64,000 nucleotides of DNA. Origin: Alphaproteobacteria bacterium. GTDB lineage: Bacteria > Pseudomonadota > Alphaproteobacteria > TMED109. Under the pieces are notes generated by a model, which was given only the letters and a program-made list of their open reading frames with translations, did not search any database and was not told where the DNA came from. The first letter of the stretch is position 1; every line of letters begins with the position of its first letter. Of the stretch, positions 56,904 to 64,000 are shown one piece after another. The translations under genes and the position numbers were made by a program. The stretch spans positions 310,001-374,000 of the forward strand of contig JAJDWH010000010.1 in assembly GCA_022825705.1 (NCBI GenBank), written 5' to 3'.

Positions 56904-57773
56904 CTATCCAGCCGGCTCCGATTGCCGCAACCACCGGGCTAGACCGTGCCCGATGGTGACCATGCGCGCGACGCCGCTCGGTCCGGCCACGTAGGCGGCG
57001 ACCATTTCGACCGCAGGGTCGGGAATTGCGTTAATATCGCCCCGGAAATGCGCAAGTCGGGCGCCTTCGGCTTGCGACTGCTCAAATACTTCTTGAATGG
57101 CGCGGTCGATCGTTCCATCCGATTGCAGTGGTGCGAAGACGCGGTCGATCAACTGGAGCAGGCCGGGGTAGTGCGCGAGGTGGCGCCACAGGGTCGCTAG
57201 ACTGCGGGAATTCGCGCCTGCGCCAAGACGGTTGACCCGTTCCAACCGCATCCAGACGTCGGGAGCGATCTCGGATTTTTCGAGCAGCTCCGGCGGGTTC
57301 GGCAGGACCGGTGCCGCCGGCGGGACCGAATCGACCGGGCTCGAGCCGACCGGTGACAGCACCAGGCCACTCAAGGCCATCATGTTGAGGCTATTGGAGC
57401 GGGTATAGGCATCGATGATGCCGCGTGCGGCACGCAACTCCTCGGCGCCTATGCCGGCGTCGGCCAATTGATCAGCCCCCAATGGCGCCGGCACCGGGAA
57501 GATATCGGTACGCGATAGACGGCCAAGCGCTGCATCCGGCTGGCCAGACAAGTAAATCGGCTTGGTGGCCGCCCAGACCGTCGGCAACCCCCTGTCGATG
57601 CTCACCAGCGTGCGCCAAATCGAGGTCAGCAGCGGGATCTGCATAACCTTGCGTATCTCAGCGAAGATGGCCGCGGTCGGGCCGATTGCCATCTTCTCGG
57701 GGAGCGCCGTGACTGGGTCCGTGCCGAGGCCTTCAGCCATGCGTGGTGCTGCGGTCTTGGATCTTTCCGTCAT
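56904..57773 (-). CDS. DehI-family 2-haloacid dehalogenase-like protein
   Basis: This 289-residue all-helical protein shows the DehI-type internal duplication. AAIFAEIRKVMQIPLLTSIWRTLVSIDRGLPTVWAATKPIYLSG in the first half is echoed by SLATLWRHLAHYPGLLQLIDRVFAPLQSDG in the second. DehI enzymes hydrolyse both D- and L-2-haloacids without a covalent intermediate, using an Asp. Many relatives are of unknown function, and the key Asp could not be placed with certainty. It stands alone on the minus strand. Confidence 0.7.
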   Translation of the reverse strand: MTERSKTAAPRMAEGLGTDPVTALPEKMAIGPTAAIFAEIRKVMQIPLLTSIWRTLVSIDRGLPTVWAATKPIYLSGQPDAALGRLSRTDIFPVPAPLGADQLADAGIGAEELRAARGIIDAYTRSNSLNMMALSGLVLSPVGSSPVDSVPPAAPVLPNPPELLEKSEIAPDVWMRLERVNRLGAGANSRSLATLWRHLAHYPGLLQLIDRVFAPLQSDGTIDRAIQEVFEQSQAEGARLAHFRGDINAIPDPAVEMVAAYVAGPSGVARMVTIGHGLARWLRQSEPAG

Positions 57774-58218
57774 TCAAGAGTTGCTCCCCGGCGCGTGGGT
57801 CAGTCTCGGCGCAAGTACTGGTCATCTTGCCCACTGATGTCCTGAAGAATTCGGCGCATTGGGGGTCTATCACAAGAATCAACGGATCCGAAGGCGCCAT
57901 TAGAAGAAGCGGCGAAGGAGAGCGAAACCAGGCAAGCTCGTGCGACACCTCCAGCGCGCTGGAAGTACTCTTCGGGGCGATCAAGTCGCTGTCGTCAATT
58001 GCGGTGAAGAGAGGAGGCGAAGCTCACGACCGTTGAATCGCCTATGCGGGAGGTTCTGGAGGAAACCGGCAAGCGGTGACGTGACGAACCGTCGGGCTCC
58101 GGGCCTAATCCTCCGTTAATCAAAGTTTTTCGAAGTGCCCGGCAACCCCAGGTTGTCACGGATTGACACCCTCTGGCCTCTTTTCCACAGACAGGCGTAT
58201 TTCCGGCAACCAGGGCAG
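57774..58218. other. spacer between DehI-like gene and tRNA-Thr
   Basis: About 445 bases lie between the tRNA 3' end and the DehI-like gene (both leftward). A short inverted repeat TGTCA-CGGAT-TGACA sits at about 58154-58168. No gene or U-tract terminator is seen. Confidence 0.35.
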
Positions 58219-58521
58219 TGGTGCCGCCGGAGTGAATTGAACACTCGACCCCACCCTTCGCACCACTACCGCTTTCGCGGCCGCCGGCAGCGCCCGTTGG
58301 GGCACAGCTGGCGTTTGGTGGTCCGGACCATCCCTTGACCCGCGAAGGGCCCCGCCCGTCTGGTCTCTACACCTTCCCGCGCGGACGCGAGCTTGGCTCG
58401 GGATTGGCATGGGCCTCCAGGCCCGCAGCGTTCCCCGAATTTGAGCGGTTCAGCCCCGGCAATTTCTCGCCGGGCAGGCAATTCCTACCAAGGGTGTGCT
58501 CTACCACTGAGCTACGGCGGC
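58219..58521 (-). tRNA. tRNA-Thr (GGT anticodon), interrupted by a group I intron
   Basis: The 5' exon is 58521-58487: acceptor GCCGCCG, D-arm GCTC-AGTGGTA-GAGC, anticodon stem CACCC and loop TTGGT. The 3' exon is 58258-58219: loop AA, stem GGGTG, variable GGGTC, T-arm GAGTG-TTCAATT-CACTC, acceptor CGGCGGC, A, CCA. Joined, they give a 75-nt cloverleaf with perfect 7-bp acceptor, 5-bp anticodon and 5-bp T stems and a normal TTGGTAA loop. The halves are separated by 228 nt. It reads ACC/ACU Thr codons. Confidence 0.92.
58259..58486 (-). ncRNA. group I (IC3-like) self-splicing intron in the tRNA-Thr anticodon loop
   Basis: This 228-nt intron lies between anticodon base U36 and A37. The 5' exon ends in U and the intron ends in G, the group I rule. 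Core elements are visible on the minus strand: CAAATTCGG (58443-58435), GAGCCAAGCTC in the P/Q-like region (58399-58389), and AAGGTGTAGAGACCAGACGG (58375-58356). The last closely matches my recollection of the R/S (P7-P3) region in the Azoarcus tRNA-Ile IC3 intron. There is no homing endonuclease frame. Pairing of an internal guide GCC with exon GGU is possible for P1. Confidence 0.9.
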
Positions 58522-58901
58522 AGTGACGGCGGGTGCCACGACCCACTGTCATCGTCAAACCTAACATGGCCTGAGCATCGGCGTCATGCAGCCCGGCTCT
58601 TGTAGGTCCGCCGGACCTGGCGGCCCAGCAGCCTTGAGTCCAGCGCAAGACGCGGTAGGGCAGGTGGCAGAACCTACCCGTGCTCCGTAGATCGCATTAC
58701 CGCCCGAAGAATCGAGGCTCCAGATATCACCTGGCCGGTTGGACCCCGAGCCTGAATGTAAGGCACTTGTTTCCTCCGGGGCCAGCTTCTGGCGAGCGGA
58801 TCGTGCATGTGGGCTCTCGCCTGGCATGTGGATCATGGGACGGATCGCCCCGAACGTGTGCCGCGTTTGTGACATCCGCCGCTCCAACTTCAGTGCGATA
58901 C
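58522..58901. other. divergent spacer between tRNA-Thr and the porin operon
   Basis: About 380 bases lie upstream of both the leftward tRNA-Thr and the rightward porin operon. They should contain the tRNA promoter. No gene is convincing; the Fur-like boxes start at its right edge. Confidence 0.4.
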
Positions 58902-58922
58902 TGAGAATGAATTGCATTCTCA
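58902..58922. promoter_or_regulatory. Fur-box-like operator 1
   Basis: This is a perfect 8-bp inverted repeat TGAGAATG-AATTG-CATTCTCA, 66 bases before the porin ATG. The central 19 bases resemble the classical Fur box (GATAATGATAATCATTATC) at most positions. It predicts iron-dependent repression of the porin/FMN-binding/PepSY operon. Confidence 0.7.
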
Positions 58923-58947
58923 TAATCTGCGTGCTAAAGACTGCTGC

Positions 58948-58968
58948 GAATGCGAGTAAGTCGCACTC
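58948..58968. promoter_or_regulatory. Fur-box-like operator 2
   Basis: This imperfect inverted repeat GAATGCGAG-TAA-GTCGCACTC lies 46 bases after the centre of the first box and just before the porin Shine-Dalgarno. It may be a second, weaker site of the same regulator. Confidence 0.45.
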
Positions 58969-58987
58969 TCAAAATCGGAGTTTCACT

Positions 58988-60238
58988 ATGGACAGCAGTC
59001 ATACCGCGGTGGTCGGACGCCGCGGCGTTGTGCTCGGTACGGCGTGCGCAGCAGGGATCGCGCTCGCGGTGGGTGGCGCCACGGCTCAAGAGCTGCCATC
59101 ACCCGAGGAGATGTGGCAGATCATCCAGCAGCAGCAACAGGAAATCGAGGCGCTCAAGGAACGGATCGGCGCCGGCGAGGCGGTGGCGGAAGAGACGGCA
59201 ATGGCTGTCGAGGCCGTGGTCGAATCTATGGATGCAGGGACGACTGGCGCCGGTTGGTGGGACCGCACCCAGATCGGGGGATACGGCGAACTGCACTACA
59301 ACATCAAGGAGGACTCACTGGACAGGGTCGACTTCCACCGCTACGTCCTGTTCTTCGGTCACGACTTCAACGCGACGACGCGGATGTTTTCCGAGTTCGA
59401 GCTTGAGCACTCCTTGGCTGGGGAAGGCAAACCGGGTGAAGTCGAGCTCGAGCAGGCCTACATCGAGCGCGACTTCAGCGACTCGGTCACCGGCCGGGCC
59501 GGCATCATGCTGATGCCCGTGGGTCTCCTCAACGAGGTCCACGAGCCGCCGACCTTCTACGGCGTGGAGCGCAACAAGATCGAGAACGTGATCGTCCCGA
59601 CCACCTGGTGGGAAGCCGGCGTCTCCGGCACGATGACCACCGAGGCCGGCGTCCAGTTCGACATGATGCTCCACAGCGGCCTGAAGGTGCCGACGGACAG
59701 CTTCAAGATCCGCAGTGGTCGCGGCAAGGTCGCAAACCACGACTTCGAAGACGGGGCGGTGACCGGGCGGATCCGCTACACGGGAATGCCAGGGGTCGAA
59801 CTGGCCGCCGCGCTGCAGCACCAGGCGGACCTCACGCAGGGGAGCGACGCGAGCGGTACCCTGATCGTGGCCAACGCCGACGTGACCCGGCCGATCTCCA
59901 ATTCCATGTCGCTTGGGGTGCGGGCGCTCTATGCCGGATGGGAAATCGACGGCGAAGAGGCAGCGGCACTCGGGGCCGACTCCCAGAACGGTTGGTACCT
60001 GGAGCCGTCAGTCCGGATGGCCCTCGGCGGCGACGAGTCGGTCGGCTTCTTTGCTCGCTACGAGACATGGGACACGAGGGCCGGCAACAGCGCCGACACC
60101 GAGGAGAACCAGTGGGTCGTAGGCGTCAACTACTGGCTGCATCCCAATGCCGTGCTGAAGGCCGACTACGCAACCCTCGAGAAACCTGGTGCGGATGACG
60201 CGAGCACGTTGAGCCTGGGTGTCGGTTACCAGTTCTAG
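58988..60238 (+). CDS. outer-membrane porin (phosphate-selective porin O/P-like) with N-terminal coiled coil
   Basis: This 416-residue protein has a signal peptide (RRGVVLGTACAAGIALAVGGATA) and a short coiled coil (EEMWQIIQQQQQEIEALKERIGAGE, about residues 38-62). A beta-barrel follows, with alternating strands such as TQIGGYGELHYNI, RYVLFFGHDF and YLEPSVRMALGGD and a terminal Phe (LSLGVGYQF). The layout resembles OprP/OprO-type porins. GGAG precedes the ATG. Two Fur-like boxes upstream suggest iron control, so it may pass an iron-related substrate rather than phosphate. Confidence 0.87.
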   Translation: MDSSHTAVVGRRGVVLGTACAAGIALAVGGATAQELPSPEEMWQIIQQQQQEIEALKERIGAGEAVAEETAMAVEAVVESMDAGTTGAGWWDRTQIGGYGELHYNIKEDSLDRVDFHRYVLFFGHDFNATTRMFSEFELEHSLAGEGKPGEVELEQAYIERDFSDSVTGRAGIMLMPVGLLNEVHEPPTFYGVERNKIENVIVPTTWWEAGVSGTMTTEAGVQFDMMLHSGLKVPTDSFKIRSGRGKVANHDFEDGAVTGRIRYTGMPGVELAAALQHQADLTQGSDASGTLIVANADVTRPISNSMSLGVRALYAGWEIDGEEAAALGADSQNGWYLEPSVRMALGGDESVGFFARYETWDTRAGNSADTEENQWVVGVNYWLHPNAVLKADYATLEKPGADDASTLSLGVGYQF

Positions 60239-60242
60239 GCGG

Positions 60243-60815
60243 ATGGATTCGACGGCCCGCAGCTTGGCCTGCGGGCCGTCGTCCCGGTTCTGGATCGCGT
60301 TTTCGCTCGCTGCCGGAATCCTGTCGGCGGTCACCCAGCATGCGTTGGCGGAAGACGTTTATCTCCCGCCGGCCGACTTCGTGGACCTAGCGTTCGACGG
60401 CGAGCCGCCTTCAGGCAAGAACCTCTGGCTGAGAGGCGGCATCCAGGACGGCATCACGACCATCCTTGGCCACCGGTACGGCGGGCTGCGGATCAAGTAC
60501 TGGCGGGACGGAAGCCGCACCGCCTGGATCCTGGAGGAGATCGGGAAGTACGAGCCGATTACTGCGGGGTTCATCGTCGACAACGGCAGGCTCGCTGAAA
60601 TCCGAATCCTCATCTATCGTGAATCCCATGGCTGGGAGGTTCGGTATCCGTTCTTCACTGATCAGTTCCGAGGCCTCGAGCTGAACGAGAACCGGCGCTT
60701 GACCGGACCCATCGACGGAATCTCCGGCGCCACGCTGTCGGTTTCTTCGATCACCCGCCTGGCCGCTCTCGCCCTGTTTTTGGATGCGCGAGTTGCCGCC
60801 GATGCCGGAGGCTAA
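60243..60815 (+). CDS. exported FMN-binding domain protein
   Basis: This 190-residue protein has a signal peptide (FWIAFSLAAGILSAVTQHALA) and a C-terminal FMN_bind domain. GISGATLS near residues 165-172 is the SGAT site where ApbE attaches FMN to Thr. The flavin would sit in the periplasm as an electron carrier. The ATG lies 4 bases after the porin stop. A 12-bp hairpin covers its first codons. It is followed by a PepSY membrane protein with a 32-base overlap, suggesting a joint electron-transfer unit. Confidence 0.88.
   Translation: MDSTARSLACGPSSRFWIAFSLAAGILSAVTQHALAEDVYLPPADFVDLAFDGEPPSGKNLWLRGGIQDGITTILGHRYGGLRIKYWRDGSRTAWILEEIGKYEPITAGFIVDNGRLAEIRILIYRESHGWEVRYPFFTDQFRGLELNENRRLTGPIDGISGATLSVSSITRLAALALFLDARVAADAGG
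60251..60280 (+). promoter_or_regulatory. 12-bp hairpin at the porin/FMN-protein junction
   Basis: This is a perfect inverted repeat GACGGCCCGCAG-CTTGGC-CTGCGGGCCGTC beginning 12 bases after the porin stop and inside codons 3-13 of the FMN-binding gene. It has no U-tract. It may stabilise or attenuate the porin message and limit translation of the downstream genes. Confidence 0.5.
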
Positions 60816-61581
60816 GGAAGCCAAGGCAGACTTGAGGAAGCGCTGGCGTCGGTGGGCGGCGACGGCACGGATCTGGCATCGTCGCGTTGGCCTGCTGGTG
60901 GCGGCACTCGTGGCAGTGCTGGCGATCACGGGACTGCTGCTGAACCACAGTGACCGTCTGGGCCTCGATCGCACGAACATTGTGACGGACTGGGTGGTCG
61001 ACTGGTACGGGCTGACGCCGGTCGAAGACCCCGTTCACTTTCGTGCCGGCGAACATTGGGTGAGCTGGATCGACGGCGCCGCCTACGCGAACGGGAAGAG
61101 GGTCGGCGAAGCCGGCGGAACGGCACGGGGTGCGGTTGCCTTCGACTCGCTGGTCGCGATGGCGACATCGGAGGCCGTGATCGTCTTCACCAGTGACGGA
61201 GAGCTTGTCGAGCGCTTGGGCGTGGCCTTCCTGCCTGGCGCGATCGCACGTGTCGGGACGGCGGCATCCAAGGATCGGATCGTCATTCGCACGCCGGCGG
61301 GTCAGTACGCCAGCGATTCGGATTTGCTGGCGTGGAGCCCGTTTGGGGACGAAGTCGTCTGGTCCCAGGCCGGAACTCCGACCGATGTAGTGCTGGAGAG
61401 GCAGCTGGCAGCTTACCGGGGACAGGGATTGCCGCTCAGCCGCGTCCTGCTTGACTTGCATTCAGGTCGGCTGTTCGGATCCGTCGGGGCAGCCGTGATG
61501 GATGCGGCGGCGATTCTCTTGCTCGTGTTGGTCGCAACCGGGATCGTCAACTGGTCCGGCTTCCGGAAGCGGCGGAGGTAG
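60784..61581 (+). CDS. PepSY-domain membrane protein
   Basis: This 265-residue protein has a basic N-terminus, a first transmembrane helix (VGLLVAALVAVLAITGLLLNH, about 36-56), a periplasmic PepSY-containing middle region, the conserved VLLDLHSGRLFG motif and a C-terminal helix (AVMDAAAILLLVLVATGIVNW). This matches PepSY-associated TM proteins, some of which reduce iron-siderophore complexes. ATG 60784 overlaps the FMN gene; ATG 60802 is an alternative. With the FMN protein and Fur-like boxes it suggests periplasmic iron reduction. Confidence 0.83.
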   Translation: MRELPPMPEAKEAKADLRKRWRRWAATARIWHRRVGLLVAALVAVLAITGLLLNHSDRLGLDRTNIVTDWVVDWYGLTPVEDPVHFRAGEHWVSWIDGAAYANGKRVGEAGGTARGAVAFDSLVAMATSEAVIVFTSDGELVERLGVAFLPGAIARVGTAASKDRIVIRTPAGQYASDSDLLAWSPFGDEVVWSQAGTPTDVVLERQLAAYRGQGLPLSRVLLDLHSGRLFGSVGAAVMDAAAILLLVLVATGIVNWSGFRKRRR

Positions 61582-61672
61582 TCGCCGGACCCGCAGCCGA
61601 CAGTCGGCAAGCCGAACGGCCGCCCGAGTGCTGCGCTTGAGGTGCTGGTGGCGTGAAGTCGCGAGTTGAGGG

Positions 61673-62098
61673 TCAGGTTGCGACGATCGCGAACCCCTCG
61701 CGGGAAGCAGCCTCGTTCAGCCGCGCATCGAAACAGACAAAACCGATACTCGCAGGATCTTCTTCCGCCGCCGCCAATGCGGCGGCAAGCTGCAAGGAAT
61801 GGGCAGCACGGAGCGGATGCACCCGAAGCAGCCGTTCGGCCACTCCCTTGACCCGTTGGGTGGGTTGGATTTCGTACCAAGTTCGCGACAGCGCTTGAAG
61901 ACGGCCGAAGAGGGTCGAGACGTTGGTCGGCGTCAGGGTTCCTTCACGTTCCCGCCGACTGAGAGCAGCAGTGTATTCGACCGTCGCGCCCCACCACACC
62001 GCCATTCGTTCATCTCGCTCCAGAACCGGAATGGCTAAGATTCGACGGGGTTCGTCGACCCCGAGCTCGATGAGGGTTGAGGTGTGCCAGAAACTCAC
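61673..62098 (-). CDS. PIN-domain toxin-like protein with altered first catalytic residue
   Basis: This 141-residue VapC-type PIN domain has a Glu in TVEYTAALSRRE and late acidic residues in AAHSLQLAAALAAAEE and GFVCFDARLNEAASREGF. The first motif, normally a hydrophobic strand ending in DTS with the catalytic Asp, reads FWHTSTLIEL, with His in place of Asp. It may be inactive or altered. It overlaps the upstream antitoxin gene by ATGA, the usual toxin-antitoxin arrangement. Confidence 0.82.
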   Translation of the reverse strand: MSFWHTSTLIELGVDEPRRILAIPVLERDERMAVWWGATVEYTAALSRREREGTLTPTNVSTLFGRLQALSRTWYEIQPTQRVKGVAERLLRVHPLRAAHSLQLAAALAAAEEDPASIGFVCFDARLNEAASREGFAIVAT

Positions 62099-62421
62099 CG
62101 AAGACCGTCGCGCCGTCCTTCCGCACGCTCCTCGAGCAAGGCGTCCAGGATTCGAGCTCCTGACGGAAACGGCTCGCCAAGCACGTCCAAGGGGCTCTCG
62201 GTACTGCGGCGCGACAAGACACCGGCGCGTTCCAGTCGAGCGACCTTGGCAGCTTCATCGACATTGTTTGCCGCGCGCGGGCTCTCCAGGTCACGTCCGA
62301 CCGGGACAATGCGAGCCACAGGCGTGTTGCGGTCGAGGACCAGGACCGATTCTCCAGAACGGACCTTTCGCAGGTAAGCGCTCAGTGCGTTTTTCACTTC
62401 AGAAATAGTCGCCCGGACCAA
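62095..62421 (-). CDS. Phd/YefM-type antitoxin
   Basis: This protein of about 108 residues has the Phd/YefM DNA-binding N-terminus RATISEVKNALSAYLRKVRSGESVLVLDRNTPVARIVPV and a variable C-terminus that should wrap the PIN partner. The TTG at 62421 gives the canonical start; an in-frame ATG at 62454 would add 11 residues encoded across a run of ten G. It probably represses its own operon. Confidence 0.85.
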   Translation of the reverse strand: MVRATISEVKNALSAYLRKVRSGESVLVLDRNTPVARIVPVGRDLESPRAANNVDEAAKVARLERAGVLSRRSTESPLDVLGEPFPSGARILDALLEERAEGRRDGLR

Positions 62422-62428
62422 CTTTTCG

Positions 62429-62438
62429 CCCCCCCCCC
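62429..62438 (-). repeat. homopolymer G(10) tract at the antitoxin start
   Basis: Ten consecutive C on the plus strand (G on the coding strand) lie between the upstream ATG (62454) and the likely TTG start (62421) of the antitoxin. Such runs are prone to slippage, which would change the frame from the ATG or the distance to the ribosome site. Confidence 0.85.
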
Positions 62439-62454
62439 ATCCATATGTCCCCAT

Positions 62455-62841
62455 GAAGGCTACATCTTCCAGCCCAATTGAACCTGATCATGTGCAGTTG
62501 GATGCTTCGTCGCCTGTATGTTCGTCAAGTACACACCGGCAGTGGGCCGGGCTGGGATAGGCCGAATGAGGAGCGCCGCGCTGCAGATCGTTTCGGAGTT
62601 GACGTGTGCGATCACGTTGCCAGTACCGCATGCACTCCTGGTGATGGCCAATAACTTCGTGGCGCGGCGCCGCAAATTTTACCGTCGGTCGGTGCGGGCT
62701 TGGCTGCACGCATGCCGCAGACTGCGATCCCGATCAGAATAGAAGAAGCGACAGAGTCTTGGACAGGAACGGAAGCGCTGTCAGCTCGGAAATAGGCCCG
62801 CGGACACGTTGTCAGTGAATCCAGTCGGATTTGGGCTTGGC
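62455..62841. other. intergenic region upstream of the antitoxin
   Basis: About 390 bases lie between the toxin-antitoxin pair and the permease genes. It should hold the toxin-antitoxin promoter. No gene, RNA or terminator was recognised. Confidence 0.35.
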
Positions 62842-63564
62842 CTAGCGTCCGGCTGCCCCCGCGATGCTCTGCACCGGTCGTTCGCGCAGGTGGGCGGACA
62901 GACGGCGCTCGGCACGGCGGGCGACGAAGGCCACGAGGTACGTGATCGCGAGGTAGATCAGGGCGACCGTGATGTAGAGCTTGTAGGGCTCGAAACTCCG
63001 GGCCACGATGATGCGGGCGACGCCGGTCAAGTCCAGCAGCGTGATGATCGAGACCAGGGATGTGGCCTGCAGCAGGAATATCGCTTCGTTGGTGTAGGCG
63101 GGGAGGGCCAAGCGAAAAGCCTTGGGGAAGATGATCCGACGGTAGAGCAGCAGACCGGACATGCCGAGGGACCGCGCCGCCTCGATTTCGCCGCGTGGCA
63201 CCGCAACGATGGCTCCCCGCAGGATCTCCGCGGTGTACGCCGCGGTGTTCAGCGTGAGCGTCAGCACCGCGCAGAAGTAGGCCTCCCGGAACAAGAACCA
63301 GACGCCCGCCTGGTCGAGAAACGGCTGAAATTGGCCCGAGCCGTAGTAGACGAGAAAGAGCTGCACCAGGAGCGGTGTGCCCCGGAAGTACAGCATGTAC
63401 CCGTAGGCAGGCATCCAGAGAATTCGGCGATGGGAAAGGCGTGCCACGGCTACGGGCACCGCCAGACAGAACCCGGCCAGCAGGCTGAGAAACGTGATTT
63501 CCAGCGTGAGGACGGCGCCCCCCAGCAGGCGTGGCAGGCTTTCCCAGACGATGGTGAGATCCAT
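62842..63564 (-). CDS. polar amino-acid ABC transporter permease (HisM/ArtM type)
   Basis: This 240-residue permease has about five membrane helices and the family EAA loop AAYTAEILRGAIVAVPRGEIEAARSLGMS, which contacts the ATPase. The opening LLGGAVLTLEITFLSLLAGFCLAVPVAVARLS and the segment YFRGTPLLVQLFLVYYG are typical of HisM-type subunits. It imports polar amino acids together with the paired permease encoded immediately upstream. The ATPase and binding protein are outside the window. Confidence 0.93.
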   Translation of the reverse strand: MDLTIVWESLPRLLGGAVLTLEITFLSLLAGFCLAVPVAVARLSHRRILWMPAYGYMLYFRGTPLLVQLFLVYYGSGQFQPFLDQAGVWFLFREAYFCAVLTLTLNTAAYTAEILRGAIVAVPRGEIEAARSLGMSGLLLYRRIIFPKAFRLALPAYTNEAIFLLQATSLVSIITLLDLTGVARIIVARSFEPYKLYITVALIYLAITYLVAFVARRAERRLSAHLRERPVQSIAGAAGR

Positions 63565-63565
63565 C

Positions 63566-64000
63566 TCAGCTCTGCCCGCGCGGCGCGCCGCGATACGACC
63601 ACGATTCGATCCGGCGCTGGATCAGCATCGATGCGATCGTGATACCCAGGTAAAACAGTGAGGCAGCGAAAAAGAAGGTGAATGGCAACCGCGTCGCCCG
63701 GGCGGCGATATCGGCGCTCCGCATCAGCTCCTCGAGCTGAATCACCGAGATCAGCGCCGTTGCCTTGATCAGAACCATCCAGACGTTACCGAGGCCGGGT
63801 AGGGCGAAGCGCCACATTTGTGGGAGCACGACGCGGCGAAGCATGAGTACGCGGCCCATTCCAAACGCCCGGGCAGCCTCGATCTGGCCACGGGGGACGG
63901 CTTGAAACGCGCCCCGAAAGACCTCGGTGGCGAACGCACCATAGATCAGGCCGATCGTGGCAATTCCGGCCACGAACGGATTAAGGTCGACCCGGAGATC
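63566..64000 (-). CDS. polar amino-acid ABC transporter permease (HisQ type), truncated by window edge
   Basis: The frame is open to the end of the window, so the start lies beyond base 64000. The visible part of about 144 residues contains the EAA loop (FATEVFRGAFQAVPRGQIEAARAFGMG) and later helices (PGLGNVWMVLIKATALISVIQLEELM, FFFAASLFYLGITIASMLI). It ends one base before the next permease ATG, so the two form a HisQM-like pair. Confidence 0.9.
   Translation of the reverse strand, partial: DLRVDLNPFVAGIATIGLIYGAFATEVFRGAFQAVPRGQIEAARAFGMGRVLMLRRVVLPQMWRFALPGLGNVWMVLIKATALISVIQLEELMRSADIAARATRLPFTFFFAASLFYLGITIASMLIQRRIESWSYRGAPRGQS

Noticed and set aside
58487..58521. A truncated tRNA-Thr 5' half, possibly an integration scar
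   Set aside because: A matching 3' half with perfectly complementary acceptor and anticodon stems lies 228 nt downstream on the same strand, and the interval has group I intron core sequences, so it is an interrupted gene rather than a remnant.

Overview
The window is GC-rich, densely coded bacterial chromosome. Gene order points to an alphaproteobacterium: carA-carB-greA-trxB-lysR on one strand, facing yqeY-dnaG-rpoD and a CAT-anticodon tRNA on the other. The accessory genes describe an aerobic, metabolically mixed organism. It appears to oxidise reduced sulfur (sox and flavocytochrome c genes), to oxidise methanol with a lanthanide-type dehydrogenase (xoxF-xoxJ-xoxG), to take up heme, and to degrade aromatic or tyrosine-derived compounds. 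Lineage is inferred from gene order and protein resemblance only.

Layout. 1-1346: end of an aldo/keto reductase and a membrane protein. 1472-5396: heme uptake and degradation (TonB receptor, HmuS, small monooxygenase). 5738-9626: divergent sulfur-oxidation block (fccAB leftward, soxXYZA rightward). 9631-12438: YHS protein, cytochrome P460, DUF3179 protein and a Tat-exported intradiol dioxygenase. 12504-14813: a DOPA-dioxygenase fusion, an anti-sigma/ECF sigma pair and an orphan bufferin-type (DUF2282) copper peptide. 14942-22357: a YdiJ-type FAD/Fe-S oxidoreductase, a NYN nuclease, a molybdopterin oxidoreductase and MsrP. 22384-33685: housekeeping core. 33694-37165: enoyl-CoA hydratase and a periplasmic HEAT/DUF1194 pair. 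37244-40391: xox cluster. 40605-47167: methyltransferase, SDR, SoxC and a 1160-residue SoxD-NosR fusion. 47872-57773: catabolic region with several exported enzymes of families that are normally cytosolic. 58219-58521: a tRNA-Thr gene interrupted by a group I intron. 58902-61581: Fur-box-controlled porin/FMN-binding/PepSY operon. 61673-62421: toxin-antitoxin-like pair. 62842-64000: polar amino-acid ABC permeases, running off the end.

The two most unusual objects are (1) the tRNA-Thr(GGT) gene at 58219-58521, whose two perfectly complementary halves are separated by a 228-nt group IC3-like intron inserted directly after anticodon base 36, and (2) the protein at 40605-44087. That protein joins a SoxD cytochrome to a NapH-like iron-sulfur membrane module and a complete NosR-like FMN/iron-sulfur protein. 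It lies directly behind soxC, which suggests a membrane-anchored sulfane dehydrogenase wired to the quinone pool.

In places the start codon was reassigned from the sequence: a CTG start for the quinone oxidoreductase, TTG for soxA and the antitoxin, and GTG for fccA, the bufferin and the SoxD-NosR fusion.
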